Shown: positions 25,554-35,207, numbered from the stretch's first letter. The stretch is DNA of 64,000 bases from CAIWHR01 sp963823215 (GCA_963823215.1 CAWGKT010000010.1:69814-133813), one strand, 5' to 3'. Translations and numbers: made by a program. Notes: generated by a model from the sequence alone, not told the origin.

Positions 25554-26876
25554 ATGAACGACGCAAGCAATGACAAGCCGCTGGTTCCGCCGGTCTCGCC
25601 GCGCCGCCGCAGTCTGCTGCAGGCCATTGCGCTGGGTGCCGGCGCCACGGCCTTCTACGGCCCGTGGAAGACCAATCACGTCTGGGCGCAGGCGCCAGGC
25701 AAGAAGCCGCTGGTGATCGGGCTCACCATGGATACCAGCGGCCAGTACGGCGCGTCCGGCGCGATGGAACGCCTTGGCGCGATGCTCGCAATCCGTGAAT
25801 TCAACGAGAAGGGCGGCGTGCTTGGACGCGCGATAGAAGCCCTCCACATGGACACCGAGACCACACCCGCCACGGGATCGCGCGTCGCGGAGCGCATGAT
25901 CACGCGGAACGAAGCGGCGTTCCTGATCGGTGGGGTCCACTCGGGCGTCGCCAACGCGATCTCGCAAGTGGCGCAGAAGTACGGCTGCATCTATCTCAAC
26001 ACCAACTCCAGCTCACCCACCGAATCAGGCAAGGACTGCCACCGCGTCAAGTTCGTCTGGGACGGCAATGGCACCAACTTCTCGCTCGCAATCGTGAAGA
26101 ACGCGATCAGGGTGAACGGCAACAACTGGGTGATGCTGACGAACGATTACGTCTGGGGCCACAGCACGGCGAAGTCGATGCGCGCCATCGTCGAGGCGAA
26201 CGGCGGCAAGATCGCGGAGGAAATGCTGGTGCCGCAGAACACGCGCGACTTCAGCGCGTATCTCCTCAAGATCCAGCAGTTGAAGCCCTCCGCGGTCGCC
26301 ACCGCCGTCGGCGGCGACGACATCAAGGCGCTGCGGAAGCAGGTCGTCCAGCTGAAGATGAACAAGACGGTCGCCTGGATCAACAATCAGCAGGACTGGC
26401 CGGACGTGTACGGACTCGGGCCCGAGGAGATCTTCGGCGTGTTCGGCACCACGTGGTACTACCGCCTGGACCTGCCTGGCGTGAAGGAGTTCGTCGCCGC
26501 GTACCAGAAGGCCTATCCCGGCGTGCAGATCAAGGTGCCGGGCAACGTCTACTACAACGGCTACATGGCCACCCGCGAACTGCTGCGCGCGGTGGAGCGC
26601 GCCGGCACGACCAACAACATCAAGGTGATCAAGGAACTCGAGAACCTGAAGGCGCCGGCGCGCGACCGCATGCAGGCCCATGACGCCTACATGAACCCCA
26701 ACACCCACCAGATGCAGCAGACGATCTACATGGCGACCTACAACGACGCCCCGGCGGAGAAGGACGACATCTTCAGGATTCTCACCCAGGCCACGCCGCA
26801 GGAAGTCGAGGACAAGGACGCGCCGGTCGCCTGCAAGCTGGAGTCGTACGAAGCCACGTCGACGTACGAGCAGTAA
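25554..26876 (+). CDS. livJ: LIV-type ABC transporter substrate-binding protein
   Basis: A 440-residue periplasmic binding protein. The leader has a twin-arginine-like R-R-R-S-L-L-Q near residues 17-23, a hydrophobic stretch and a V-W-A-Q-A cleavage region near 45-49. The mature domain starts L-V-I-G-L-T-M-D-T-S-G-Q-Y-G, the Peripla_BP_6 signature. The start at 25554 has AAGGAGGAGA upstream, a near-ideal ribosome site, consistent with high expression. It supplies LivH and LivM. Such proteins bind amino acids, but relatives bind amides, aromatic acids or phenylpropanoids, so the ligand is open. Confidence 0.92.
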   Translation: MNDASNDKPLVPPVSPRRRSLLQAIALGAGATAFYGPWKTNHVWAQAPGKKPLVIGLTMDTSGQYGASGAMERLGAMLAIREFNEKGGVLGRAIEALHMDTETTPATGSRVAERMITRNEAAFLIGGVHSGVANAISQVAQKYGCIYLNTNSSSPTESGKDCHRVKFVWDGNGTNFSLAIVKNAIRVNGNNWVMLTNDYVWGHSTAKSMRAIVEANGGKIAEEMLVPQNTRDFSAYLLKIQQLKPSAVATAVGGDDIKALRKQVVQLKMNKTVAWINNQQDWPDVYGLGPEEIFGVFGTTWYYRLDLPGVKEFVAAYQKAYPGVQIKVPGNVYYNGYMATRELLRAVERAGTTNNIKVIKELENLKAPARDRMQAHDAYMNPNTHQMQQTIYMATYNDAPAEKDDIFRILTQATPQEVEDKDAPVACKLESYEATSTYEQ

Positions 26877-26885
26877 GAGCGGCGG

Positions 26886-27809
26886 GTGCTCGCCAACCTG
26901 TTGCCGCACATCGTCAACGGCCTGTCGCTCGGGCTGCTGTTCGCGTTGATCGCGCTCGGCTTCATGCTGATTGTCGGCGTGATGGAGGTGATCAACCTCG
27001 CGCACGGGTCGCTGTTCGCGCTGGGGATGTACGGCGCGCTGTTCGTCATCGAACCCAACGTCGGCTTCCTCGCCGGGCCGCTAGCGTCATACGCGGAGCT
27101 GCCGTTGGGGACGCGCTACGCGATCGCGCTGCTGGCCGCACCCGTGCTGGTCGGCCTCTTCGGCATGCTGCTCGAACTCAGCATGCGCCGCACCTATGGC
27201 AAGGATCCGCTCTACGGGCTGCTCCTCACCTTTGGCGCGGCGTTGGTGATCGAGGAGCTGATCCGCGTCGTATGGGGCTCGCGCGAGCGCACGCTGCCGG
27301 TGCCGGAGGCGATCTCGGGCGCGTTGCTGATCGGCGATCTCGTCTATGCGAAGTACCGCTTCTTTGCCTGCGCGTTCGCCGTGGCGGCGATTGTCGCGCT
27401 GTGGCTTTTCATCGAGCGCACCAAGGTCGGCGCGATTATCAAGGCCGGTGCGCACGACAGCGAGATGGTGCGGGCACTCGGCTACAACCTCTCGCGGCTG
27501 CGCCTCGGCGTCTTCGCGCTCGGCACCTCGCTCGCCGCGGTGGCGGGGGTGATCATGGCGCCGATCTGGGGTGTGCGACCGCACGTCGGCGTAGACGCGA
27601 TCGTGCCGGCTTTCCTCATCATCGTGCTGGGCGGGGTCGGCAGCTTCTGGGGTGCAGTGGTCGCCGGCATCCTGGTCGGGCTCGTGGTCGGGCTCACCGG
27701 CGCGTATGCTTCCGAATGGTCGCTGCTGTCGATGTACCTCCTGTTCATCGCCGTGGTGACCTTCCGCGCCCGAGGGCTGTTCGGCAAGAAGAGCGTGCTC
27801 GATACCTGA
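26886..27809 (+). CDS. livH: LIV-type ABC transporter permease LivH
   Basis: A 307-residue permease with eight or so membrane segments. N-G-L-S-L-G-L-L-F-A-L-I-A-L-G near residues 10-24 and E-V-I-N-L-A-H-G-S near 35-43 are LivH signatures. The GTG at 26886 lies only nine bases after the binding protein stop, so the two are cotranslated. The partner permease LivM is on the minus strand at 23473-24453. Confidence 0.92.
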   Translation: MLANLLPHIVNGLSLGLLFALIALGFMLIVGVMEVINLAHGSLFALGMYGALFVIEPNVGFLAGPLASYAELPLGTRYAIALLAAPVLVGLFGMLLELSMRRTYGKDPLYGLLLTFGAALVIEELIRVVWGSRERTLPVPEAISGALLIGDLVYAKYRFFACAFAVAAIVALWLFIERTKVGAIIKAGAHDSEMVRALGYNLSRLRLGVFALGTSLAAVAGVIMAPIWGVRPHVGVDAIVPAFLIIVLGGVGSFWGAVVAGILVGLVVGLTGAYASEWSLLSMYLLFIAVVTFRARGLFGKKSVLDT

Positions 27810-27839
27810 GTTGACGGGCGGATCACGAATGGGGCACCG

Positions 27840-28610
27840 ATGGGCAGATTCGACCTTGCGGGCAAGACGGCATTCATCCCCGGCGGCTACGGCGAGATAG
27901 GCGCTGCCATCGCCACCGCCTTCGCGGAGCACGGCGCGCGCGTTGCCGTTGCCGGGCGTGACGAAGGGAAGGCAAGGGCTCTGGCCGAGCGCCTGCGCGC
28001 CGCCGGTCACCGCGCGTTCGGGCTGGCGCTCGACGCCACCGACGTCGCGGCGATCGAGGTTGCCGTCGGGAGAGTCGCCGAGGAGCTGGGCGCCATCGAC
28101 ATCCTGATGAACTGCATCGGCAAGAACAAGGAACAGAAGGTCACCGAGGTCACCGCGGAGACTTTCGACGATATCTATCGCACGAACCTCAAGTCGGCGA
28201 TGTTCCTCGCGCAGGCGGTCGCCAAACGACAGGTCGTTGCGGGACGCGGCGGCAAGCAGATCCACCTGCTCTCGGTGCGCGCGCAGCTCGGCATGGCCAG
28301 AAACGGCTATTCCGCCTACTGCGCCAGCAAGGGCGCGCTGGTGATGCTGGTGAAGCAGCACGCGGGCGAGCTCGCCGCGCACGGCATCTGTGTGAACGGC
28401 ATCGCTCCCACCGTGGTCGAGACCGAAGCGGCACGGAGCTGGTTCGAGGACAAGGCGCGCTACCAGCGCCTGCTCGAGCGCATTCCGCTCGGCCGCGTCG
28501 CGCAGCCCGCGGACATCGCCGGGGCCGCATTGTTCTTCGCGAGCGCCGCCTCCGACTTCGTGACCGGGCAGGTGCTCTACCTCGACGGGGGGCTCACCGC
28601 GACGCAGTGA
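27840..28610 (+). CDS. Short-chain dehydrogenase/reductase with altered cofactor loop
   Basis: A 256-residue SDR that follows livH by 30 bases, so it is probably the last gene of the livJ-livH operon. The nucleotide loop reads P-G-G-Y-G-E-I-G (residues 14-21) instead of T-G-x-x-x-G-I-G, as in some gluconate 5-dehydrogenase-like SDRs. N-C-I-G near 91 replaces N-N-A-G. The catalytic Y-C-A-S-K is near 160-164 and the C-terminus has L-Y-L-D-G-G. It may act on the imported compound or its first product. Confidence 0.88.
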   Translation: MGRFDLAGKTAFIPGGYGEIGAAIATAFAEHGARVAVAGRDEGKARALAERLRAAGHRAFGLALDATDVAAIEVAVGRVAEELGAIDILMNCIGKNKEQKVTEVTAETFDDIYRTNLKSAMFLAQAVAKRQVVAGRGGKQIHLLSVRAQLGMARNGYSAYCASKGALVMLVKQHAGELAAHGICVNGIAPTVVETEAARSWFEDKARYQRLLERIPLGRVAQPADIAGAALFFASAASDFVTGQVLYLDGGLTATQ

Positions 28611-28703
28611 CGGCGGCGCCGCGGCCTGCGGCGCTATGCTTTGCCCATCGTCGCCCGCTCGATTTCAGGGGCTGCGCCCGCGGTAGGTAGCGCCAGGCGC
28701 GCA

Positions 28704-28742
28704 TGCTAAACTATTCGGTGCACGTTCACGCCATTCGGCGTG
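28704..28742 (+). promoter_or_regulatory. Extended -10 promoter and leader hairpin of the tct operon
   Basis: TGC-TAAACT at 28704-28712 fits an extended -10 element without an obvious -35. Transcription would begin near 28719. A 6-bp hairpin, CACGCC (28727-28732) and GGCGTG (28737-28742), then lies in the leader 17 bases before the tctC ATG, close enough to influence translation. Placement is suggestive only. Confidence 0.4.
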
Positions 28743-28759
28743 CTATTGGGGAGAAATCG

Positions 28760-29731
28760 ATGAGAACTCACTTCTTGCTCGCGACGGCGCTCGCCGTCTT
28801 CGCCACATCGTCGTTCGCCGCGCCCGACAAGCCGGAGTGCATCGCCGGCGCCAAACCCGGCGGCGGTTTCGATCTGACCTGCAAGCTCGCCCAACAGGGG
28901 ATGCAGGAGGGCAAGATACTCGCGGCGCCGATGCGCATCACCTACATGCCGGGCGGCGTCGGCGCGGTGGCGATGAACGCGATCGTCGGCCAGCGCCCCA
29001 CTGACGGCAACGCGATCGTCGCGTTCTCCGGCGGCTCGCTGCTCAACATCGCGCAGGGCAAGTTCGGCAAGTGGACGGAAAGCGACGTGCGTTGGCTGGC
29101 GGCGGTCGGTACCGACTACGGCTGCATCTCGGTGCGCGCGGACTCGCCACACAAGACGCTGAAGGACCTGATGGTGGCGATCAAGGCCGACCCGTCGAAG
29201 GTGGCGATCGGTGGTGGCGGCACCGTCGGCAGCCAGGACTGGACCAAGGTCGCAACGCTGTCGAAGCAGGTCGGCGTCGACCCCAAGTCGCTGCGCTACG
29301 TATCGTTCGAGGGCAACGGCGAGGTGACAACGGCCTTGCTGGGGGGCCACATCCAGGCCGGCAGCGGCGATATCTCCGCCGACCTGCCGCAGCACAAGGC
29401 GGGGCAGATCCGCATCCTGGCCGTGTACGCCGACAAGCGCCTGCCCGGCGATGCGGCAGGCATCCCGACGGCGAAGGAAGCCGGCTACGACTTCACCTGG
29501 CCGATCGTCCGCGGCTTCTACCTCGCGCCGAAGGTTTCGGAGGCCGATTACAGGTTCTGGCTTGATTCGTTCACCAAACTGCTCGCTTCGAAGGAGTTCC
29601 AGACGTTGCGCGACCAGCGCGACCTCTATCCTTTCAGCATGACCGGACCGGAACTCGATACCTATGTCAAGAACACGGTGGGTGAATATCGCAAGCTGGC
29701 CAACGAATTCGGGCTCGCGCAAAAGCCCTAG
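28760..29731 (+). CDS. tctC: Tripartite tricarboxylate transporter binding protein (Bug family)
   Basis: A 323-residue periplasmic protein. A Sec signal peptide occupies residues 1-20 with cleavage at S-F-A-A. The mature part begins with A-G-A-K-P-G-G-G-F-D-L-T-C, the Bug ligand-loop signature, and contains Y-M-P-G-G-V-G-A-V-A-M-N near 61-72. The start at 28760 follows GGGGAGAA and gives the signal peptide; an earlier in-frame ATG at 28703 falls in the promoter. It binds a carboxylate and hands it to TctBA. The lysine/cysteine context C-I-A-G and P-E-C-I are unusual but not diagnostic of the ligand. Confidence 0.92.
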   Translation: MRTHFLLATALAVFATSSFAAPDKPECIAGAKPGGGFDLTCKLAQQGMQEGKILAAPMRITYMPGGVGAVAMNAIVGQRPTDGNAIVAFSGGSLLNIAQGKFGKWTESDVRWLAAVGTDYGCISVRADSPHKTLKDLMVAIKADPSKVAIGGGGTVGSQDWTKVATLSKQVGVDPKSLRYVSFEGNGEVTTALLGGHIQAGSGDISADLPQHKAGQIRILAVYADKRLPGDAAGIPTAKEAGYDFTWPIVRGFYLAPKVSEADYRFWLDSFTKLLASKEFQTLRDQRDLYPFSMTGPELDTYVKNTVGEYRKLANEFGLAQKP

Positions 29732-29743
29732 CAGCCTCTGTCC

Positions 29744-29761
29744 GGACCGGGCCGTCGGTCC
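29744..29761 (+). terminator. Intercistronic hairpin between tctC and tctB
   Basis: GGACCG and CGGTCC form a 6-bp stem with a six-base loop, 12 bases after the tctC stop. There is no T run. As in the TRAP operon of this window, a hairpin lies exactly between the binding-protein gene and its permease genes, consistent with keeping the binding protein in excess. Confidence 0.45.
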
Positions 29762-29794
29762 TGCTCGCCACCGCAAGCCCAGTCCGGAGAGACC

Positions 29795-30238
29795 ATGGTC
29801 GATCGCCTGTTCGCTGGAGTCTGGCTGCTGCTGACGCTGGGTTTCGCTGCCGTTGCCCGAACCTACGAGGCGCAGTACTCGTACGAGCCGATCGGGCCAA
29901 GGGCATTTCCGCTGCTGCTGGCCGCAATTTCGGCGGCGTGTTCGCTGTGGCTGTTGCTGCGTCCCAGGCGCATCGCCGAGACGCTGGCGCCGCTGCCGGA
30001 CGGGGGCCTGGCTCGGGCCGTTCTGCTGATGGCCGGGCTCTTCGCGTACGCGTTTCTGTTCGAGGTCATCGGGTTTCCGCTCGCCACCGTGCTGGTGACG
30101 GTAGCGATCGGGCGTTTGTTTGGCGGCTCCTGGCGACAGGTGGCGCTCGCGGGGCTCGCCTTGGGCGTGTCGCTGTTCCTGCTGTTCGACAAGGCGCTCG
30201 ACGTGACCCTGCCGCTCGGCTCGCTGTGGAGACCCTGA
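29795..30238 (+). CDS. tctB: Tripartite tricarboxylate transporter small permease TctB
   Basis: A 147-residue membrane protein with four hydrophobic segments (about residues 5-22, 35-53, 72-95 and 107-130). The P-I-G-P-R-A-F-P motif near 32-39 is typical of TctB. One base separates its stop from the tctA GTG start. Confidence 0.88.
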   Translation: MVDRLFAGVWLLLTLGFAAVARTYEAQYSYEPIGPRAFPLLLAAISAACSLWLLLRPRRIAETLAPLPDGGLARAVLLMAGLFAYAFLFEVIGFPLATVLVTVAIGRLFGGSWRQVALAGLALGVSLFLLFDKALDVTLPLGSLWRP

Positions 30239-30239
30239 C

Positions 30240-31745
30240 GTGGACAACCTCACCTCCCTGTGGCATGGCTTCGCGGTCGCCGCGACGCCGATAAACCTGC
30301 TGATGGCACTGGTCGGGTCCTTTGTCGGGACCGTCGTCGGCGCTTTGCCGGGGCTGGGTCCGATCAACGGCGTGGCAATCCTGTTGCCGATCGCCTTCGC
30401 GCTCAAGCTACCCGCGACGTCGGCGTTGATTCTTCTCGCCGCGGTCTATCTTGGTTGTGAATACGGTGGGCGCATTTCGGCGATTCTGATCAACATCCCC
30501 GGCGACGCCGGCGCGCTGATGACGACCCTCGACGGCTATCCGATGGCCAAGCGCGGCGAGGCGGGCGTGGCGCTCTCGATCTCGGCCTGGAGTTCCTTCG
30601 TGGCATCGGTGATCGGCACGGTCGGGATGGTCCTGTTCGCCCCGGCGCTGGCGCATTGGGCGCTGGCCTTCGGGCCCGCCGAATACTTCGCACTGATGGT
30701 GTTCGCGATCGCCTGCCTTGCCGGCATGGTCGGCGAGAGTCCGGTGAAGACGCTGCTGGCGTGCGTCATCGGCCTTGCGCTGGCGACGGTGGGCGTCGAC
30801 GCGAACAGCGGCGTCTATCGCTTCACCTTCGGCGACCTCCACCTCGCCGACGGCATCCAGTTCGTGGTGGTGGTGATCGGCCTCTTCTCGGTGTCGGAAA
30901 TCCTGCTGATGCTGGAGCAGACGCACACGGGGGGCGAGGTCCTGAAGGCCTCCGGGCGCAAGTGGTTCAACCTGCAGGAGGCGATGCGCACCTGGTGGGG
31001 CACGATCCGCTCGTCGGTGATCGGTTTCGTCATCGGCGTGCTGCCGGGGGCGGGGGCCTCGATTGCGAGTGCGGTCACCTACATGATCGAGAAGAATCTC
31101 ACCGACACGGAGGGCACATTCGGCAAGGGCGACATCCGCGGCGTCGCAGCCCCGGAGGCGGCAAACAACTCGGCGGCCAACGGCGCGTTCATCCCGATGC
31201 TGACGCTGGGCGTGCCCGGCAGCGGCACCACCGCGGTGATGATGGGCGCGCTGACGCTCTACAACATCACACCGGGTCCGATGCTGTTCAAGGAGCAGCC
31301 CGACCTGGTCTGGGGGCTGATCGCGTCGATGTTCATCGGCAACGTCATGCTGCTGGTGATGAACATTCCGATGGTCGGGCTGTTTGCGCGAATGCTGACG
31401 GTGCCCAACTGGTTCCTGGTGCCGGCGATCGCGGCGATCAGCTTCGTCGGCGTCTACGCGATCCACGCGACGACCTTCGATCTCGTGTTGATGACGGGCT
31501 TGGGCGTGTTCGGCTACTTCCTGCGCAAGCTCGATTTTCCGATGGCGCCGCTCATCCTGGGCTTCGTGCTCGGGGACATGATGGAGCAGAATCTGCGTCG
31601 TGCGCTGGCGATTTCCAATGGCGATGTGCACATTCTCTATGGCAGCGGGATCACGATCGGGCTGTGGATCGCCGCGGCCGTGATGCTGGTCGTGCCGTTG
31701 CTGCTGCGCTGGAAGCGCAACAACAAGCTGATCCCGATGCCCTGA
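30240..31745 (+). CDS. tctA: Tripartite tricarboxylate transporter large permease TctA
   Basis: A 501-residue permease with about 11 membrane segments. It carries the family landmarks G-A-L-P-G-L-G-P-I-N-G near residues 34-44, G-G-R-I-S-A-I-L-I-N-I-P-G near 79-91, G-V-L-P-G-A-G-A near 265-272 and P-E-A-A-N-N-S-A-A-N-G near 302-312. It is the main proton- or sodium-coupled channel for the carboxylate bound by TctC. The GTG start at 30240 is adjacent to the tctB stop. Confidence 0.94.
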   Translation: MDNLTSLWHGFAVAATPINLLMALVGSFVGTVVGALPGLGPINGVAILLPIAFALKLPATSALILLAAVYLGCEYGGRISAILINIPGDAGALMTTLDGYPMAKRGEAGVALSISAWSSFVASVIGTVGMVLFAPALAHWALAFGPAEYFALMVFAIACLAGMVGESPVKTLLACVIGLALATVGVDANSGVYRFTFGDLHLADGIQFVVVVIGLFSVSEILLMLEQTHTGGEVLKASGRKWFNLQEAMRTWWGTIRSSVIGFVIGVLPGAGASIASAVTYMIEKNLTDTEGTFGKGDIRGVAAPEAANNSAANGAFIPMLTLGVPGSGTTAVMMGALTLYNITPGPMLFKEQPDLVWGLIASMFIGNVMLLVMNIPMVGLFARMLTVPNWFLVPAIAAISFVGVYAIHATTFDLVLMTGLGVFGYFLRKLDFPMAPLILGFVLGDMMEQNLRRALAISNGDVHILYGSGITIGLWIAAAVMLVVPLLLRWKRNNKLIPMP

Positions 31746-31773
31746 GCCGGTTTTCGATTCGGCGGGGCAACCG

Positions 31774-32817
31774 GTGACGAGCAGACTGGCGCGCAGCGGA
31801 CAATGGCTCGCGGGCCTCGCGGTCGGCGCCGCGGCCGGCTACGGCTGCAGCCTGCTGCACACGCCCATTCCCTGGATGCTCGGGCCGCTGACGAGCCTCG
31901 CGCTCCTGCGCGTGCTCGGCGTGCCGATCGAAGCCCCGCCTGGCGCCCGCCAGATCGGGCAATGGGTCATCGGTGCATCGCTGGGGCTGTATTTTTCTCC
32001 GCAGGTCGTGCGCGACGTGTCCGGCTGGTGGCCATTGCTCGTCGCCGGCGCGCTGTTCGCTATCGCCGCAGGCTACGCGGGCGGGCTGGCGCTCGCGCGC
32101 CTCGCCGGCATCGACCGCACCACGGCGGTGTTCGCGTCGGTACCCGGAGGCGCATCGGAGATGGCGGCGCTCGGCGAGCGTTTCGGGGCGCGGGTCGATC
32201 GCGTCGCCGCCGCCCAAAGCTTGCGCATTATGGTCGTGGTGATCGTCGTCCCCTTTGCCTACACGCTCCTGGGCGCTCACGGCGACGACCGCTACGTGCC
32301 CGGCATGGCGGGCTTCGACGGCGCAGGCTTCGCGCTGCTGATGCTGGCGACGCTGGCCGGTGCCGCAGTCGCGCAGTGGCTGCGGGTGCCCAACGCGTTC
32401 ATCCTCGGTTCGCTGGCGGTCGCGATACCGATGACCGCCGCCGATGTGCACCTCTCGGCGATGCCCGCGCCGATCTCGAACGCGGGGCAATGCCTGCTGG
32501 GTTGCATGCTGGGCTCGCGCTTCCAGCAGGACTTCGTCCATGGCGCGCCGCGATTCATCGGTGCGGTTGTGGCGATCGTGCTGGCGGCGATCGGGGCGGC
32601 GGCGCTGTTTGGTGCGGTGCTGGCGTGGATATCGGGGCTCTCCGTGTTCACGCTTGCTTTGGGACTCGCGCCGGGCGGCATCGCCGAAATGTGCATCACC
32701 GCAAAGGTTCTGCAGTTGGGCGTGCCCCTGGTCACGGCGTTTCACGTCACGCGCGTGGTCGCGCTCCTGCTTCTCACGGCACCGCTGTTCGCCCTGGTGC
32801 GGCGATGGCGGCGCTAG
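31774..32817 (+). CDS. AbrB-family membrane protein (PF05145)
   Basis: A 347-residue polytopic protein built of two similar halves with about ten membrane segments; T-P-I-P-W-M-L-G-P-L near residues 30-39 and the repeated V-P-N-A-F-I-L-G-S-L in the second half are the family motif. Older databases call the family putative ammonia monooxygenase; there is no evidence for that activity. It starts with GTG 28 bases after tctA and is commonly found beside tct genes, so it is likely to be an accessory transporter or exporter of the same carboxylate. Confidence 0.85.
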   Translation: MTSRLARSGQWLAGLAVGAAAGYGCSLLHTPIPWMLGPLTSLALLRVLGVPIEAPPGARQIGQWVIGASLGLYFSPQVVRDVSGWWPLLVAGALFAIAAGYAGGLALARLAGIDRTTAVFASVPGGASEMAALGERFGARVDRVAAAQSLRIMVVVIVVPFAYTLLGAHGDDRYVPGMAGFDGAGFALLMLATLAGAAVAQWLRVPNAFILGSLAVAIPMTAADVHLSAMPAPISNAGQCLLGCMLGSRFQQDFVHGAPRFIGAVVAIVLAAIGAAALFGAVLAWISGLSVFTLALGLAPGGIAEMCITAKVLQLGVPLVTAFHVTRVVALLLLTAPLFALVRRWRR

Positions 32818-32952
32818 ATGCCCGGAATGATTCGGGGTCCCCGCGCGCGACCGACCAGGGATACCGCGGGCTCATGGATCGCATACGGATCGCTTGCCTT
32901 GAGAGGCGGCCCCGCCGCACACACGGGTTACGCTCTGGACCCGGCGTACCGG

Positions 32953-32958
32953 TATAAT
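32953..32958 (+). promoter_or_regulatory. TATAAT -10 element upstream of the acyl-CoA synthetase
   Basis: A perfect TATAAT lies 142 bases before the ATG at 33101. The -35 region is weak (TTACGC at 32928-32933 with 19-base spacing). It is the only consensus -10 in this 283-base gap. Confidence 0.4.
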
Positions 32959-33100
32959 CTCGCTTGTTGGCATCCGGCACACCCGGATTCCCCATCCGTC
33001 ACTTGCGCACGCTCGCCTGGCGCCGAATTCCGATTCGACGGATGGTCTTGGCTCACCCCCCCGCGGTGCGGATTCCGGCAGCAGCAGGAGAAGCAGGGAA

Positions 33101-35207
33101 ATGCTCGACGCGTTGTTGACCCCCCAGACGATCGCCGTCATCGGCGCATCCCGCTCTCCCGGCAAGGTCGGGCACGAGGTGGTCGCGAACCTGATTGCCG
33201 GCGGCTTCCGCGGCGTCATCGTTCCCGTGAATCCGTCGGCGGGCGAGGTACTCGGCCTCAAGTGTTATCCAGGCCTCGAGAGTTGCGGCAGTCGCATCGA
33301 CCTCAGCGTGATCGCCGTTCCCACGGCGCTGGTGCGCCAGGCGGTCGTCAGTTCGATCGATGCGGGCGCCAAGGCCGTGGTCGTCATCACCGCCGGCTTC
33401 AAGGAGGTCGGCGCCGAAGGCGCCGCCTTGGAGAAGGAGATCGCCGACTCTGCAAGGCGCGGCGCGTGTGCCATGCTCGGCCCCAACTGCCTGGGCCTGA
33501 TCAACACCCACCACCGGATGAATGCCTCCTTCGCCAAGCAGATGCCGCAGCCGGGCGGAATCTCGGTCATCTCGCAGTCCGGCGCGCTGTGCACCGCCAT
33601 TCTCGACTGGGCCGCGGGACGGCAGCTCGGCCTGGCCAAGCTCATCAGCATCGGCAACAAGGCGGACCTGTCGGAAACCGATTTCCTCAGGGTCTTCGCC
33701 GACGACCCGGAAACCAAGGTCATCGTCGGTTACCTCGAGAGCATCGATTCCGGGGACGCCTTCATCAAGGCCGCCGAGGCCGCCGCCGCCAGAAAGCCGG
33801 TGGTGATCTGCAAGGCCGGCATCACCAAGGCCGGCGTCAAGGCCGCCTCGTCGCACACCGGCAGCCTGGCCGGCGCCGACATCGCCTACGGCGCCGCGTT
33901 CAAGCGCTCCGGCATCATCCGCGCCGAATCGTTCGAGGCGATGTTCGATTACGCGACCGCCTTCGCCATGCAGCCCCTGCCGAAGGGCAATCGCGTGGCG
34001 ATCATCACCAATGCCGGCGGCCCGGGCATCATGGCCGCCGACGCGGTCGAGCAGTCGGGCCTCCGGGTCACCTCCCTGGCCGGCAGCACGGCGGCGGCTC
34101 TGGCCAGCAAGCTGCCCGCCGCCGCGAGCGTCGGCAACCCGATCGACGTCCTCGGCGATGCCGATCCCGCCCGCTATGTCATGGCGGTCAACGCCGCGCA
34201 GGACGATCCCGCCGTGGACGCCATCATCGTCATCCTCACGCCCCAGGCGATGACGCAGCCGGCGGCGACGGCGCGCGGCATCGCCGCCTGCAACCGCCGC
34301 AGCAAGCCCATGCTCGTGTCGTTCATGGGCGGGCAGAATGTCATGCCCGGACGGGAGGAGCTGGTCGCCTCCGGCCTGCCCGACTACCCGTCCCCGGAGC
34401 GCGCCGTGGCCGCGCTGCGCGCCATGTGCGACTACGCCGCCTGGCGGCGCCGCCCGCCGCGCGTCGTGACCCGCTTCCCGGTCAATCGCCGCCGCGTGGA
34501 CCGGATCATTCAGCGCCACATGAAAACCGCACGAGCATCATATCGGCGAGGCCGACGCGAAGGAGATCCTGCGCGCCTACGACTTCACCGTCCAGCCCGG
34601 CCAGCTCGCCGCCACCGGCGACGAAGCCGTCGAGCTGGCGGGCAAGCTCGGCTATCCGGTGGCGATGAAGATCGCTTCGCCCGACATCATCCACAAGTCC
34701 GACATCGGCGGCGTGAAACTGGACCTGAACTCCCCCGCGGCGGTGCGCGACGCCTTCGACCTGATGATGCTGCGCATCAGCGAGCGGGTGCCGGACGCCC
34801 GCATTCGACGGTGTCTACGTCGAGAAGATGTGCGCGAAGGGACGCGAGGTCATCCTGGGCATGACCCGCGATCCGCAGTTCGGCCCCATGCTGATGTTCG
34901 GCCTCGGCGGGATCTTCGTCGAGGTGATGAAGGACGTCACGTTCCACCTCGCGCCGATCACCCCGGACGAGGCCCTGCAGATGCTGGAAAGCACGAAGTC
35001 GTTCGCGCTGCTGAAGGGCGTCCGCGGCGAGGCCGGCGTGGACTTCGACGCCATCGCCACGAGCCTGCAGCGCATCAGCCAGCTCGTGACCGATTTCCCC
35101 GAGATCGTCGAACTGGACATCAACCCGTTCATCGTCGCCCCAGCCCGGCCGGATATCCGTGGCCGCCGATGCGCGCATCACGCTGAAAGACGTTGGCTGC
35201 ATCATGA
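33101..35207 (+). CDS. ADP-forming acyl-CoA synthetase (acetate--CoA ligase, fused alpha-beta), frameshifted
   Basis: About 700 residues. Residues 1-450 (clean frame) are the CoA-binding and ligase domains: V-I-G-A-S-R-S-P-G-K-V-G near 12-23, L-G-P-N-C-L-G near 126-132, S-Q-S-G-A-L near 160-165, and the phosphohistidine motif S-S-H-T-G-S-L near 249-255. The ATP-grasp half follows, with V-A-M-K-I-A-S-P-D-I-I-H-K-S and E-L-D-I-N-P-F. The frame changes at about 34521-34530 (an AAAA run), 34800 and 35140, and possibly at an AAA near 35188, giving a stop that overlaps the next start (ATGA at 35204-35207). Homologous reading resumes each time. It makes acyl-CoA plus ADP from an acid, CoA and ATP. 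Confidence 0.85.

Noticed and set aside
31774..32817. Ammonia monooxygenase
   Set aside because: A legacy database name for PF05145; the protein is an AbrB-type membrane protein with no monooxygenase features.
33053..34519. A 488-codon minus-strand frame across the acyl-CoA synthetase
   Set aside because: A shadow of the conserved synthetase; no domain and no start signal.
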